Shown: piece after piece, positions 56,985-64,000 of the stretch | Position numbering within the stretch: position 1 is the stretch's first letter | Layout: every line of letters starts with the position of its first letter | Source: Curvibacter gracilis ATCC BAA-807 | GTDB taxonomy: Bacteria; Pseudomonadota; Gammaproteobacteria; Burkholderiales; Burkholderiaceae_C | Length of the DNA: 64,000 bases | Direction: 5' to 3' | Assembly (NCBI RefSeq): GCF_000518645.1 | Contig: NZ_JADZ01000011.1 | Location: forward strand, 124,001 to 188,000 | Notes under the pieces: generated by a model | Database searches by the model: none | Told to the model about the DNA's origin: nothing | Seen by the model: the letters and a program-made list of their open reading frames with translations, nothing else | Translations under genes and position numbers: made by a program

Positions 56985-57764
56985 ATGACCGAGCGCATTC
57001 GCCAGATTCATCGGGACTCCTACGAGTCCTACGGCCTGCCCCGGGTGCGGGCCGAACTCATTGAACAAGGCGTGTGTATCAGTCGCCATCGCGTAGCCCG
57101 TCTCATGCGAGAAGCCGGCATCCACGGTATCAGCAAGCGCATAGGCTTCATCGTTACCACCCGTCGCGACAAACGGCAGACCCGGGCCCATGACCTGGTC
57201 AACCGGCGGTTCCATGCAACGGGACCGAACCAGTTGTGGGTGGCTGACATGACCTACGTGCCGACCTGGATGGGCTTTCTCTATCTAGCTGTCGTCATCG
57301 ATGTCTGGAGTCGGCGGGTAATGGGCTGGGCCATGGGTAAGCGCATGACAGCAGACCTTGTGCTCGCAGCGTTGGACATGGGGCTAGAGCAGCGTAAACC
57401 CAAGGGCGTCATACACCACAGCGACCAGGGCAGTCAGTACACCAGACTGGCCTTTGGTGAGCGATGTCGGTAAATGCAGGTGCGGCCCTCGACGAGAACG
57501 GTGGGCGATGCCTATGACAACGCGATGGCTGAGAGCTTCTTTGCCAGCCTGGAAGGCGAACTCATTGAGCGCAACACCTTTCAGAGCAAGGCGCAGGCGC
57601 GCATGGCGGTCTTCACCTGGATTGAAGGCTGGTACAACCCAAGGCGCCGTCACAGCGCCCTGGGATACCTCTCACCCCTGAACTTTGAAAGGAGCAACGA
57701 AGCCCTCTTTGATTTTGTCGAAGAGGCCCATGTGCATACCGAGGCAACATCCGAAACGGTTTGA
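56982..57764 (+). pseudogene. IS3-family transposase (orfB), 5'-truncated and interrupted by a stop
   Basis: The frame reads TERIRQIHRDSYESYGLPRV, an HTH/HTH_21 region, then the DDE integrase core: WVADMTYVPTWMGFLYLAVV, HHSDQGSQYT and DNAMAESFFASLEGELIERN. A TAA at 57471-57473 falls between FGERCR and MQVRPS in an otherwise continuous frame, where a sense codon is normal. The N-terminal part of orfB and all of orfA are missing, replaced by the riboswitch fragment. Its right end near 57780-57806 carries the GTCCACGGAATCGGGGCAAC type end seen in IS3 relatives. Confidence 0.88.
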
Positions 57765-57806
57765 GAATCAAACCAGAAACCGTCCACGGAATCGGGGCAA
57801 CTCCAG
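56982..57806 (+). mobile_element. Remnant of an IS3-family insertion sequence
   Basis: A partial element holding the truncated orfB and a probable right terminal repeat. The left end is lost at the junction with the TPP riboswitch fragment, consistent with a deletion next to the element. No target-site duplication can be defined. Confidence 0.7.
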
Positions 57807-57898
57807 GGTCAACTCCAACTCCACCGGATCTTGTCAGCCTCCGAGGCCTAGTGGCTGCGTTCAATTGGACGGATGACTGGTTTCGTCCCGAACGAGGC

Positions 57899-58537
57899 TC
57901 AAGACTGGTTGCGTCGCAGAGTGAGAAAACTACCTACTGCCAGCATACTGATAAGGGCTGCGATCCCCCATGTCGAAAGCGTTGGCACGGCGACGGCGCT
58001 GCACGTGTTGGTTCCCATGGCGATGCAGCCTGGGCCAGTCAAAGTTGCTGAATAGTTAAGACCTCCTGGGGTGGTGCCATAGGCAATCAACCAAGTGTAC
58101 TGCTGACCAGCGACCAGATTCAATGATGTGAAGTTGCCAGTCCCAGGCGTCGTGCTCGAGAAGATACCTGCAAAAAAATTGCTCAGCGGCGTAGCAAGTA
58201 CAGCGGAATTCGGCGTGAACAAGCCCGACAAGAACCAAGACGTGTGCACCGATCCATTGACAGTCACCGCAGCCGAGTACGTGCCTGACTGATCGACAGT
58301 GAAAGGTAGAAGGGTGTATCCATAGGGCCCAGATGCAGGGCCAGTGAAGGTTGTTTTTTGAGTACCGGCAGGGGTCGGAATTTCTGGAGTTAGGGTCTGC
58401 GTTGGCGTGGCGGCGACCCAATTCCCTGAGGCAGTAGCAGTACCCGCGTTGGCGGTTGGGGCCAAGGCGACCGCCAGCAACGCAGAGATAACTGAGAACT
58501 TGAGAAGGGCAAGGCAACGTTTTGTATGATGCAGCAT
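57899..58537 (-). CDS. IPTL-CTERM sorting-domain protein
   Basis: A 212-residue exported protein. It has a signal peptide (LLAVALAPTANAGTATASG), a beta-rich body with YTLLPFTVDQSGTYSAAVTV and NFTSLNLVAGQQYTWLIAYG, and a C-terminal tripartite tag: VPTLSTW, one hydrophobic helix and LRRNQS. That tag is the IPTL-CTERM signal of betaproteobacteria, thought to be handled by a dedicated exosortase-like system with exopolysaccharide. The ATG at 58537 has a poor ribosome site. It lies alone among IS fragments, so transfer or rearrangement is likely. Confidence 0.8.
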   Translation of the reverse strand: MLHHTKRCLALLKFSVISALLAVALAPTANAGTATASGNWVAATPTQTLTPEIPTPAGTQKTTFTGPASGPYGYTLLPFTVDQSGTYSAAVTVNGSVHTSWFLSGLFTPNSAVLATPLSNFFAGIFSSTTPGTGNFTSLNLVAGQQYTWLIAYGTTPGGLNYSATLTGPGCIAMGTNTCSAVAVPTLSTWGIAALISMLAVGSFLTLRRNQS

Positions 58538-59118
58538 GGTGAAGAAAACTCTCAATTGTGTGAATTTGTTTTGATGATAGGGCAATACGAACCGCCAAAT
58601 AGGACTGAATTGCAGGCAATATCCAGCCGCAACCATTCTCGGCCTAGTGTTGGTTAGTGGCGTCATCTGAAACGGTCCCTTGAATGACAGGACACGGTCC
58701 ATCGCTTACGGCTACCGCCGAGCTTGTGATCTCATTAAAGGGGATCGAGTACTCAAGGGCGCCCAGTGGTCTGCTTAGCTTCAACAAGAACACCGTGCAG
58801 CGCATCTTCCAGACAATGGGCTGGCAAGCTCCCCCCCGAGCACCAGGGAGCCAGCAAACTCCACCGACCCAGCGTAAAAAATCGTGAAATCCCGTCATTC
58901 GGCCGGCACCAAAAATCGGACGCGGGGCCGCACCAGGCCTTACGCTGCCCAGGGTCGGCAGTGCCGTCAAAAGAGGTCCATTAAGACAAAGGGCTCGGCG
59001 GGGTCTCGACCGCGTGCCGGGGGGACTGACGGGCTTGGGCTTGCGACGGGGGTGTCCGGGGTGTCAGGTCGGCTTGAATAGGGTCAATGCAGGCGCGTAG
59101 ATGCCGCCAGGCTGCAGA
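58538..59118. other. Intergenic region with degraded insertion-sequence material
   Basis: The 581 bases between the IPTL-CTERM gene and the second IS3 transposase hold no intact gene. A short transposase-like fragment is visible near 58765-58827. The rest is of mixed composition and looks like debris of several rearrangements. Confidence 0.45.
58765..58827 (+). pseudogene. Small fragment of another transposase
   Basis: The frame reads GLLSFNKNTVQRIFQTMGWQ. This resembles the helix-turn-helix segment of certain integrase-type transposases (pattern GLSKNTVQRIFQ.KGWQ). Flanking sequence is not homologous, so only about 20 codons survive. It is the third transposase trace within 4 kb. Confidence 0.35.
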
Positions 59119-60060
59119 TCATGGCCGATCAAGGGGTAGAGGGTGGTAGTGCGTCCTGATCGGTTTGCGCTGGTCCAGTTTTTCGGACACAGCGATAGGT
59201 TGTTTGATTGCCGATTGCTGCTCGAAAGCATTGGGTGGCAAGTTGCCCAGTTTGGAATGCAGTCGCACGCTGTTGTAGAAGCCAACGATGTAGTCGGCGA
59301 TGTCAGTCATCGCCTCGCCGTGGTTGGCATAGTCGCGCTACCAAACGCGCTCCGTCTTGAGGCTCAGGAAGAAGCGCTCCATCACCGCGTTGTCCCAACA
59401 GTTGCCCTTGCGGCTCATGCTGCCTACCAAGCCGTGTCGGGCCAGTAGCGCTTGGTGTAACGCGCTGGCGTACTGACTGCCTCTGTCTGAATGCACGATC
59501 AGCCCAGGCGCAGGTTGGCGCTTCGCGATGGCCAATTGCAGCGCCGCGCAGACCAATTCGGCGTGCATGGTCAGAGCCATTGCCCAGCCCACGACTTTGC
59601 GGGCGTACAGGTCCAGCATCACCGCCAGGTACAGCCAGCCGCTGCGGGCGCTGATATAGGTGATGTCGCTCACCCAGGCCTGGTTTGGGCCGCTCGGGTT
59701 GAAGCGCCGCGCCAGCAGGTTGTCTGAGACCGGCAGCGCATGCCCGCTGCCGGTGGTGTGGAGGAACTCGCGCCGCCACAGAGCACGCAGCCTGTTCTCG
59801 CGCATCAAACGTCGCACTCGGTGGCGCCCAATGTACAGCCCCTGAGCACGCAGCTCGGCGCCAAGGCGACAGCTGCCATAGACCTTGCCGCTGGCGGCGA
59901 ACTCGGCCTTCAATTGCGCGCTAACCAAGCAGGCTCTGGGCGCGAGCTTGGCGCGCTGACGGGCGCCGTAGTAGCCCGAACGGCTGACGCCCAGCACGCG
60001 GCATAGCCGCTCTACGATGACGGCCTTCTTGTTCAACTGCTCGACGAACTGATAGCTCAT
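59119..60060 (-). pseudogene. IS3-family transposase (orfB) interrupted by an amber codon
   Basis: The frame begins MSYQFVEQLNKKAVIVERLC and carries the integrase core: WVSDITYISARSGWLYLAVM, VHSDRGSQYASAL and WDNAVMERFFLSLKTERVW. At 59338-59340 a TAG replaces the glutamine codon expected after KTERVW, and the frame resumes RDYANHGEAMTDIADYIVG. One substitution (CAG to TAG) explains this. No orfA is visible upstream. The sequence differs from the other IS3 remnant, so this is an independent element. Confidence 0.88.
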
Positions 60061-60180
60061 CGAAGCTCGCGGGCAAAGAAGGCTGATGCTTGAATGAATC
60101 GCCTTTGCATCGGTGGCCATGCAGGCCGGGTTGGTGGTTTGGTGGGGGTGGCTCAGTTTTCGATGTGGGGGGTGGAGATG

Positions 60181-60417
60181 ATGGTGAAGTCAACTCAAAA
60201 GAGGGTCCCTGAGACCACAGTCACAGTTGATGCAGTGGCACTGCGAACCGTGTTGCGCGCCCTCATCGGTCCGAGCCACCTGCTACGCGAATTGCAGGCC
60301 ACCCGGGAAGAGTTGTTCCCGAACAACCCAATTGACGCCTTGGTCAAGCAGTTCAACCAAGCTGTCGTTGAGGAGCGGCTCGGGTGCGGGGCCAAGCAGA
60401 AAGGCGTTACCCAATGA
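60181..60417 (+). CDS. Small hypothetical protein, probable prophage remnant
   Basis: A 78-residue frame (VPETTVTVDAVALRTVLRAL, LFPNNPIDALVKQFNQAV) with GGAG six bases before the ATG at 60181. Its stop overlaps the start of a methylase fragment (ATGA), an arrangement that suggests phage genes packed together. I do not recognise a named family. The surroundings are IS elements and phage debris, so it is probably not under selection here. Confidence 0.5.
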   Translation: MVKSTQKRVPETTVTVDAVALRTVLRALIGPSHLLRELQATREELFPNNPIDALVKQFNQAVVEERLGCGAKQKGVTQ

Positions 60418-60527
60418 TCACCAAGTCCAACCGACACTTCCACATGTTCTGTGACCTGGGCGGCGGGGCATGCGGCGTCAACCAGGCCAGGCCTGTGGTG
60501 GGCATGCTGTCGACACGGCTCATCTAG
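60414..60527 (+). pseudogene. N-terminal fragment of a prophage DNA cytosine methylase
   Basis: The 37-codon frame reads MITKSNRHFHMFCDLGGGAC then GVNQARPVVGMLSTR and stops. The pattern FHFFCGLGGGAKGFN at the start of phage-type cytosine DNA methylases is matched closely; the FCDLGGGA part is the SAM-binding motif I. All catalytic motifs downstream are absent. It overlaps the upstream small gene by four bases. Confidence 0.5.
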
Positions 60528-60582
60528 GTGCGACCGAAGGTGTGGGCTTTGAATCTCCGTTGCGGAAAGGACGGTGCATGAA

Positions 60583-60843
60583 ATGATCGGTGACCAAAAA
60601 ACTGGACGAATCGAAAACGTGGTCTTCAGCACCGTCACGGCCGGGGGCCTGCCTGTGACCGTCGGCGGCCGCCCGGCCAAGCTGGCCGTGATCGCCGACG
60701 ACGGCCAGGTCGTCGCGATGGGCGACACCGTCGCTCGGGAGGCCCAGTCGGTGGCGGTGAACTTCTACCGATCATTTTTGAAGGGCAAAGGTTACCTGCG
60801 CACCTGGGGCAACCCGATACCCACTGACCGACCGCCAAACTGA
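60583..60843 (+). CDS. Small hypothetical protein
   Basis: An 86-residue frame beginning MIGDQKTGRIENVVFSTVTA and containing LPVTVGGRPAKLAVIADDGQ and VNFYRSFLKGKGYLRTWGNP. GGAAAGGA lies about eleven bases upstream of the ATG at 60583. Codon use resembles the chromosome, and a terminator follows at once. I recognise no family. It may be a phage- or element-derived gene or a real orphan. Confidence 0.45.
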   Translation: MIGDQKTGRIENVVFSTVTAGGLPVTVGGRPAKLAVIADDGQVVAMGDTVAREAQSVAVNFYRSFLKGKGYLRTWGNPIPTDRPPN

Positions 60844-60852
60844 GCCACCCTG

Positions 60853-60885
60853 CCCGCTTACAGCCCACCATCGTGCGGGCTTTTT
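60853..60885 (+). terminator. Terminator after the small hypothetical gene
   Basis: CCCGC (60853-60857) can pair with GCGGG (60875-60879), or AGCCC (60862-60866) with GGGCT (60877-60881). A run of five T residues follows. It separates the debris region from the TPP riboswitch of the receptor gene. Confidence 0.7.
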
Positions 60886-60945
60886 CATGCCCGATTGACC
60901 TGCCCGTTACAATCCCGTCACTTCGCCGTCATAGACGGCAAGACC

Positions 60946-61057
60946 GCTAGGGGTGCCCGGGCAGTGATGCCTGGACTGAGAGAGTCCCTTTGAACCTGAA
61001 TGTGCCTGTGAAATTCTTTTATTTTGCAGGCCCGAGATCATCCTCGCGCAGGGAAGC
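60946..61057 (+). ncRNA. TPP riboswitch variant with an inserted hairpin
   Basis: The 5' half is standard: GCTAGGGGTGCCC, a P3 hairpin, GACTGAGAGAGTCCC and TTTGAACCTGA. The 3' half is also recognisable as CCGAGATCATCCTCGCGCAG followed by GGAAGC: P5 is GAG/CTC around ATCATC, then GCG, and CAGG pairs back to CCTG as P4. Between them, where three bases normally sit, there are about 30 extra bases that fold as GCCTG...CAGGC around an AT-rich loop. P1 is short. Whether TPP still binds is uncertain. It lies 83 bases upstream of the receptor gene. Confidence 0.75.
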
Positions 61058-61139
61058 CCGCCGTGCCAGCCGCAGCATCGCCCATGCTTGTGCGCGCTGC
61101 CACCCGACTGCTTTGCGCCAGGATCACGGAAACAACGCC

Positions 61140-63365
61140 ATGACCTGCCGACATCGTTCCCCCACCCACTCCATGACCCCTTGTGCCGTTGCCGCTTTGC
61201 TGTTGATGAGCCCAGTGGCCTGGGCACAGGACGCCAGCCTCCAGCCTGTGGTCGTCAACGACCGGACATCTGCCCCGGTGGCCGACGTGACCGGCTTCGG
61301 GGATGTGCCGGTACGCGAAGTCCCTGCCTCGGTCACCGTCATCGGCCGGGAGCAACTGGATGCCCTGGGCGCACGCAGGCTGGCTGACCTGACCACGCTC
61401 GACGCTTCCGTCACCGATGGCTACAACGCACCGGGGTATTGGGATTTCCTGAGCATCCGCGGCTACACGCTCAACCAGACCTACAACTACCGGCGTGAAG
61501 GCCTGCCGATCAGTGCAGAGACTGTGATCCCGCTCGACAACAAGGAACGCATCGAAATCCTGAAGGGCACCAGCGGCATCCAGGCTGGGACCAGCGCCCC
61601 TGGTGGCTTGGTCAACTACGTGGTGAAGCGTCCCACCGAAACGCCTCTGCGTGAATTGACCCTGGGGCTCAGCGAACGTGGCAGCCGTCTGCTGGCCCTG
61701 GATCTGGGCGGCAGAACCGACAACAAGGTGATTGGCTATCGGCTCAACATCGCCCACGAGGACATGCGCCCGCTGATCGATGCCACCAATGGGCACCGCG
61801 ACCTGTTCGCACTGGCGCTCGACGCGCGGGTCAGCCGAGACACCTTGGTGGCGGGCGAATTCGAATGGAGCAGCCAGACCCAGGCCAGCGTACCCGGGCA
61901 AAGCCTGCTGGGCAGTCAGTTGCCCGCAGTGGGCAATCCGAACGTCAATCTGAACAACCAGCCCTGGTCCAAGCCGAACAATTTTGACAACCTCACCGGC
62001 ACACTGCGGGTCGATCAGCAGATCAACCAGGCCTGGAGCTGGCAGGCGCAATACGGCCGCCAAAAGCTCAAGAGCAACGACCGCCTGGCCTACCCCTTTG
62101 GTTGCAGCGACCCGGTCAGCGGCGCCTACTATGCCGACCGGTACTGCCCGTCGAGCAGCACCGGCAAGGCCAATGTGGGGCTGGCCGACATCTACCAGTT
62201 TGAGAGCAACAACGAACGCCGCACGCAACAAGCGGCTCAATTCAAACTGCAGGGCAATCTGCGCTGGGGCGGTGTGCAGCACCAGGTCAGCACCGGCCTG
62301 CTGCGCAGTGTGCTGAACAACCGCTTCGGCTTTCAGGCCGATGGCTCAGCCCCCGTAGGCCAGGCCACCACGGATGGTCAGACCAGCATCCCCAGCCCGA
62401 ATCCGCCGCTCGCATTCATCACGCCCAACACCAACCGGGATGAGTACTCGACCGAGTTGTTCGTACAAGACATGGCGCGTTGGACTCCCCGCTTCGTGAC
62501 CTGGGCAGGCCTGCGTCACACCGAGCTGGATCGACACAACATCCAGACAGACGGCGGGCAGGAAACCCGCTACAGGCAAAGCTTCAACAGCCCCTGGCTG
62601 GGCGCCAGCTACGACCTGGGCTCAGGACTGTCGCTTTACGGCAGTTGGGGGCGCGGCACGGAATCGGCCGTGGCGCCCAATCGCCCCTACTACGCCAACG
62701 CAGGCTCGGCCATCCCGGTGGCGGTCAGCACTCAGAAGGAGATCGGGTTCAAGCAAGCCCTGGCCCAGGGTGCCTGGCAGCTGAACTACTTCGACATCCG
62801 CCGCCCTGCCCTGTATGAGACCCAGTTGGCCGGTGGCAGCAGCGCGGCCCAGCTTTGCCCCAACAGCCCCACCGATTGCCGCATCCAGAGCTTTGACGGC
62901 GATGCCCATCATCAGGGGCTGGAGTTGTCGGGCGACCTGCGCCTCGGCGCCTGGCGTCTGGGTGGCAGCGGCATGTGGCTGCGTGCAGTGCGCGACAGTG
63001 CGGATGCCAGCATCAATGGTCACACACCCAGCAACGTGCCTTCGCGTGTGTTGCGACTGCGGGCCGACTACTCGGTGGCCCAGATCCCGGGCCTGAGCGT
63101 GGGAGGCGGCATCAGCCACGAAGGGCCACGCAAGGTGATCGACAACAGCGCCGAGCAGGTTTCGCTGCCCTCCTGGACCCGTGTCGACGCCTTGCTGAGC
63201 TTTCAGCAAAAGCTCTCGGCAGACACCCGCACCGTCTGGACCCTGGGCGTGACCAATCTGTTCGACCGCCGCTACTGGCGGGAGTCGCCGACCAGCTACG
63301 GTCACCTCTATCTGTACCCCGGCGCAGCAAGAACTTTGCGTCTGACGATGAAAACCAGCTTCTGA
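61140..63365 (+). CDS. TonB-dependent outer-membrane receptor under TPP-riboswitch control
   Basis: A 741-residue receptor. A signal peptide ends near SPVAWAQDASL. The plug domain (about 40-165) has VREVPASVTVIGREQLDAL and GTSGIQAGTSAPGGLVNYVV. The barrel ends SYGHLYLYPGAARTLRLTMK and finishes with the terminal Phe typical of outer-membrane proteins. It looks like the siderophore-receptor subfamily. The THI-type leader suggests uptake of thiamine or a precursor rather than iron, as proposed for other TPP-regulated receptors. The ATG at 61140 gives a normal signal peptide; the open frame continues into the riboswitch but is untranslated leader. Confidence 0.87.
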   Translation: MTCRHRSPTHSMTPCAVAALLLMSPVAWAQDASLQPVVVNDRTSAPVADVTGFGDVPVREVPASVTVIGREQLDALGARRLADLTTLDASVTDGYNAPGYWDFLSIRGYTLNQTYNYRREGLPISAETVIPLDNKERIEILKGTSGIQAGTSAPGGLVNYVVKRPTETPLRELTLGLSERGSRLLALDLGGRTDNKVIGYRLNIAHEDMRPLIDATNGHRDLFALALDARVSRDTLVAGEFEWSSQTQASVPGQSLLGSQLPAVGNPNVNLNNQPWSKPNNFDNLTGTLRVDQQINQAWSWQAQYGRQKLKSNDRLAYPFGCSDPVSGAYYADRYCPSSSTGKANVGLADIYQFESNNERRTQQAAQFKLQGNLRWGGVQHQVSTGLLRSVLNNRFGFQADGSAPVGQATTDGQTSIPSPNPPLAFITPNTNRDEYSTELFVQDMARWTPRFVTWAGLRHTELDRHNIQTDGGQETRYRQSFNSPWLGASYDLGSGLSLYGSWGRGTESAVAPNRPYYANAGSAIPVAVSTQKEIGFKQALAQGAWQLNYFDIRRPALYETQLAGGSSAAQLCPNSPTDCRIQSFDGDAHHQGLELSGDLRLGAWRLGGSGMWLRAVRDSADASINGHTPSNVPSRVLRLRADYSVAQIPGLSVGGGISHEGPRKVIDNSAEQVSLPSWTRVDALLSFQQKLSADTRTVWTLGVTNLFDRRYWRESPTSYGHLYLYPGAARTLRLTMKTSF

Positions 63366-63390
63366 GTTCTCAAGGCCCAATTTTTGTGTA

Positions 63391-63396
63391 TATAAT
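63391..63396 (+). promoter_or_regulatory. -10 box of the tRNA-Asn promoter
   Basis: A perfect TATAAT lies twelve bases before the first tRNA-Asn gene. The -35 position, 18 bases upstream, reads TTCTCA, a weak match. Confidence 0.6.
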
Positions 63397-63407
63397 CTAA
63401 GTCTTGT

Positions 63408-63483
63408 TCCTCGATAGCTCAGTCGGTAGAGCGCCGGACTGTTAATCCGTAGGTCCCTGGTTCGAGCCCAGGTCGAGGAGCCA
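63408..63483 (+). tRNA. tRNA-Asn (GTT), first copy
   Basis: A 76-base cloverleaf: acceptor stem TCCTCGA/TCGAGGA, D-loop AGCTCAGTCGGTAGAGC, anticodon GTT at 63441-63443 in loop CTGTTAA, TTCGA in the T-loop, and encoded CCA end. Confidence 0.97.
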
Positions 63484-63552
63484 AGTTTCATTGCTAGTTT
63501 TCTGATGATCCAAGTGCTGCCCATGCAGTCTTGTTGAGACGGTATCCGACAT

Positions 63553-63628
63553 TCCTCGATAGCTCAGTCGGTAGAGCGCCGGACTGTTAATCCGTAGGTC
63601 CCTGGTTCGAGCCCAGGTCGAGGAGCCA
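63553..63628 (+). tRNA. tRNA-Asn (GTT), second copy
   Basis: Identical over all 76 bases to the copy 145 bases upstream, with anticodon GTT at 63586-63588 and CCA encoded. The 69-base spacer has no promoter of its own that I can see, so both are probably cut from one precursor. Confidence 0.97.
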
Positions 63629-63635
63629 TTCAAAG

Positions 63636-63668
63636 GTCTTGCAGGCAAATGCCCGCAAGACTTTTTTT
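63636..63668 (+). terminator. Terminator of the tRNA-Asn pair
   Basis: GTCTTGC (63636-63642) pairs with GCAAGAC (63655-63661), extended by an inner GGC/GCC, and is followed by seven T residues. Confidence 0.92.
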
Positions 63669-63721
63669 CTTTTTCTGTCGCAGCAACCCACAGGGTGCGC
63701 AGCGATTGGGCAGCCTCCTTT

Positions 63722-64000
63722 TCAATTCAAGGGCATGGGCTGGCTTTCAGTGCCCCCGGCTCGGGCCGGAAAATAGATGTGAAACTCGGCACCGCCTTCC
63801 GCCACATTGCAGGCTCGAATTCGCCCGCCATGGCCTTCGACAATCTTGCGACAGATGGCAAGACCAAGCCCCGTCCCGCCCGAGCCATTCTTGGTCTTGC
63901 TAGATTGGACGAAAGCTTCAAAGATTTTCTCCAGCTCCGCCTCTGGAATGCCCGGGCCGTGGTCGCGCACGACGATGTGGATCTCACCGGCATCCCCCAT
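63722..64000 (-). CDS. C-terminal ATPase domain of a sensor histidine kinase (cut by window edge)
   Basis: The last 92 codons of a minus-strand gene whose start is outside the window. It shows the G1 box RDHGPGIPEAE, the F box IFEAF and the G2 box GGTGLGLAICRKIVEGHGG of HisKA-type kinases, and ends PARAGGTESQPMPLN without a receiver domain. It converges with the tRNA-Asn pair. Its sensor and partner regulator cannot be seen. Confidence 0.88.
   Translation of the reverse strand: MGDAGEIHIVVRDHGPGIPEAELEKIFEAFVQSSKTKNGSGGTGLGLAICRKIVEGHGGRIRACNVAEGGAEFHIYFPARAGGTESQPMPLN

Noticed and set aside
60853-60885. CRISPR-like or phage attachment repeats in the debris region
   Set aside because: No regularly spaced direct repeats are present anywhere in the window, and the repeated stem here is a simple terminator.
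60990-61139. N-terminal extension of the TonB receptor up to 60990
   Set aside because: It runs through the 3' half of the TPP riboswitch and lacks a signal peptide at its start; the ATG at 61140 gives a proper signal peptide.
63408-63628. tRNA-Asn pair as attachment site of an integrated element
   Set aside because: The interval between the copies is only a 69-base spacer, there is no integrase gene, and both copies are full-length genes rather than a gene plus a 3' fragment.

Overview
The window looks like a chromosomal segment of a GC-rich betaproteobacterium of the order Burkholderiales (Comamonadaceae/Sphaerotilaceae type). This rests on codon bias, the sulfate/sulfonate/methionine gene content, a fused MnmC, TPP-riboswitch thiamine genes, an IPTL-CTERM protein, and DUF11 surface proteins. 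The species cannot be named from sequence alone.

Layout. (1) 1-9.3 kb: a beta-glucoside-type locus with an MFS sugar transporter, two cytosolic GH3 hydrolases (one carrying PA14), and a divergent AraC regulator overlapping a third GH3. (2) 9.5-33.9 kb: a large sulfur block. It holds a sulfate uptake operon (hydrolase-sbp-cysT-cysW-cysA-dsbB), azoR, a cupin gene, metY and metNIQ for methionine, the sulfonate operon ssuE-A-D-C-B, yggX and mnmC, then tauE-cysI-DUF934-cysH-cysD-cysN for assimilatory sulfate reduction. Uptake, activation, APS reduction, sulfite reduction and incorporation by O-acetylhomoserine sulfhydrylase are therefore nearly all in one place. A 7Fe ferredoxin and a thioredoxin-reductase-like ferredoxin-NADP reductase follow. 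(3) 36-52 kb: a hybrid sensor kinase with degenerate ATP-binding boxes, converging with four minus-strand genes for exported DUF11/SdrD-like proteins. One of these is a 1,874-residue protein ending in a predicted outer-membrane beta-barrel. I recognise the domains but no named system; this is the best candidate for an undescribed cell-surface system. (4) 52.5-56.9 kb: thiD facing a TPP-riboswitch-controlled thiO-S-G-E operon. (5) 56.9-61.1 kb: a scrambled region with a broken TPP riboswitch, two IS3-family transposases each disabled by one nonsense codon, an IPTL-CTERM protein, and prophage debris including the N-terminus of a DNA methylase. (6) 60.9-64 kb: an unusual TPP riboswitch carrying an AU-rich insertion ahead of a TonB-dependent receptor, then two identical tRNA-Asn genes, a terminator and the end of a histidine kinase gene.

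Most starts were placed by Shine-Dalgarno context and family length. Functions are homology inferences from reading the sequence; no database search was possible.
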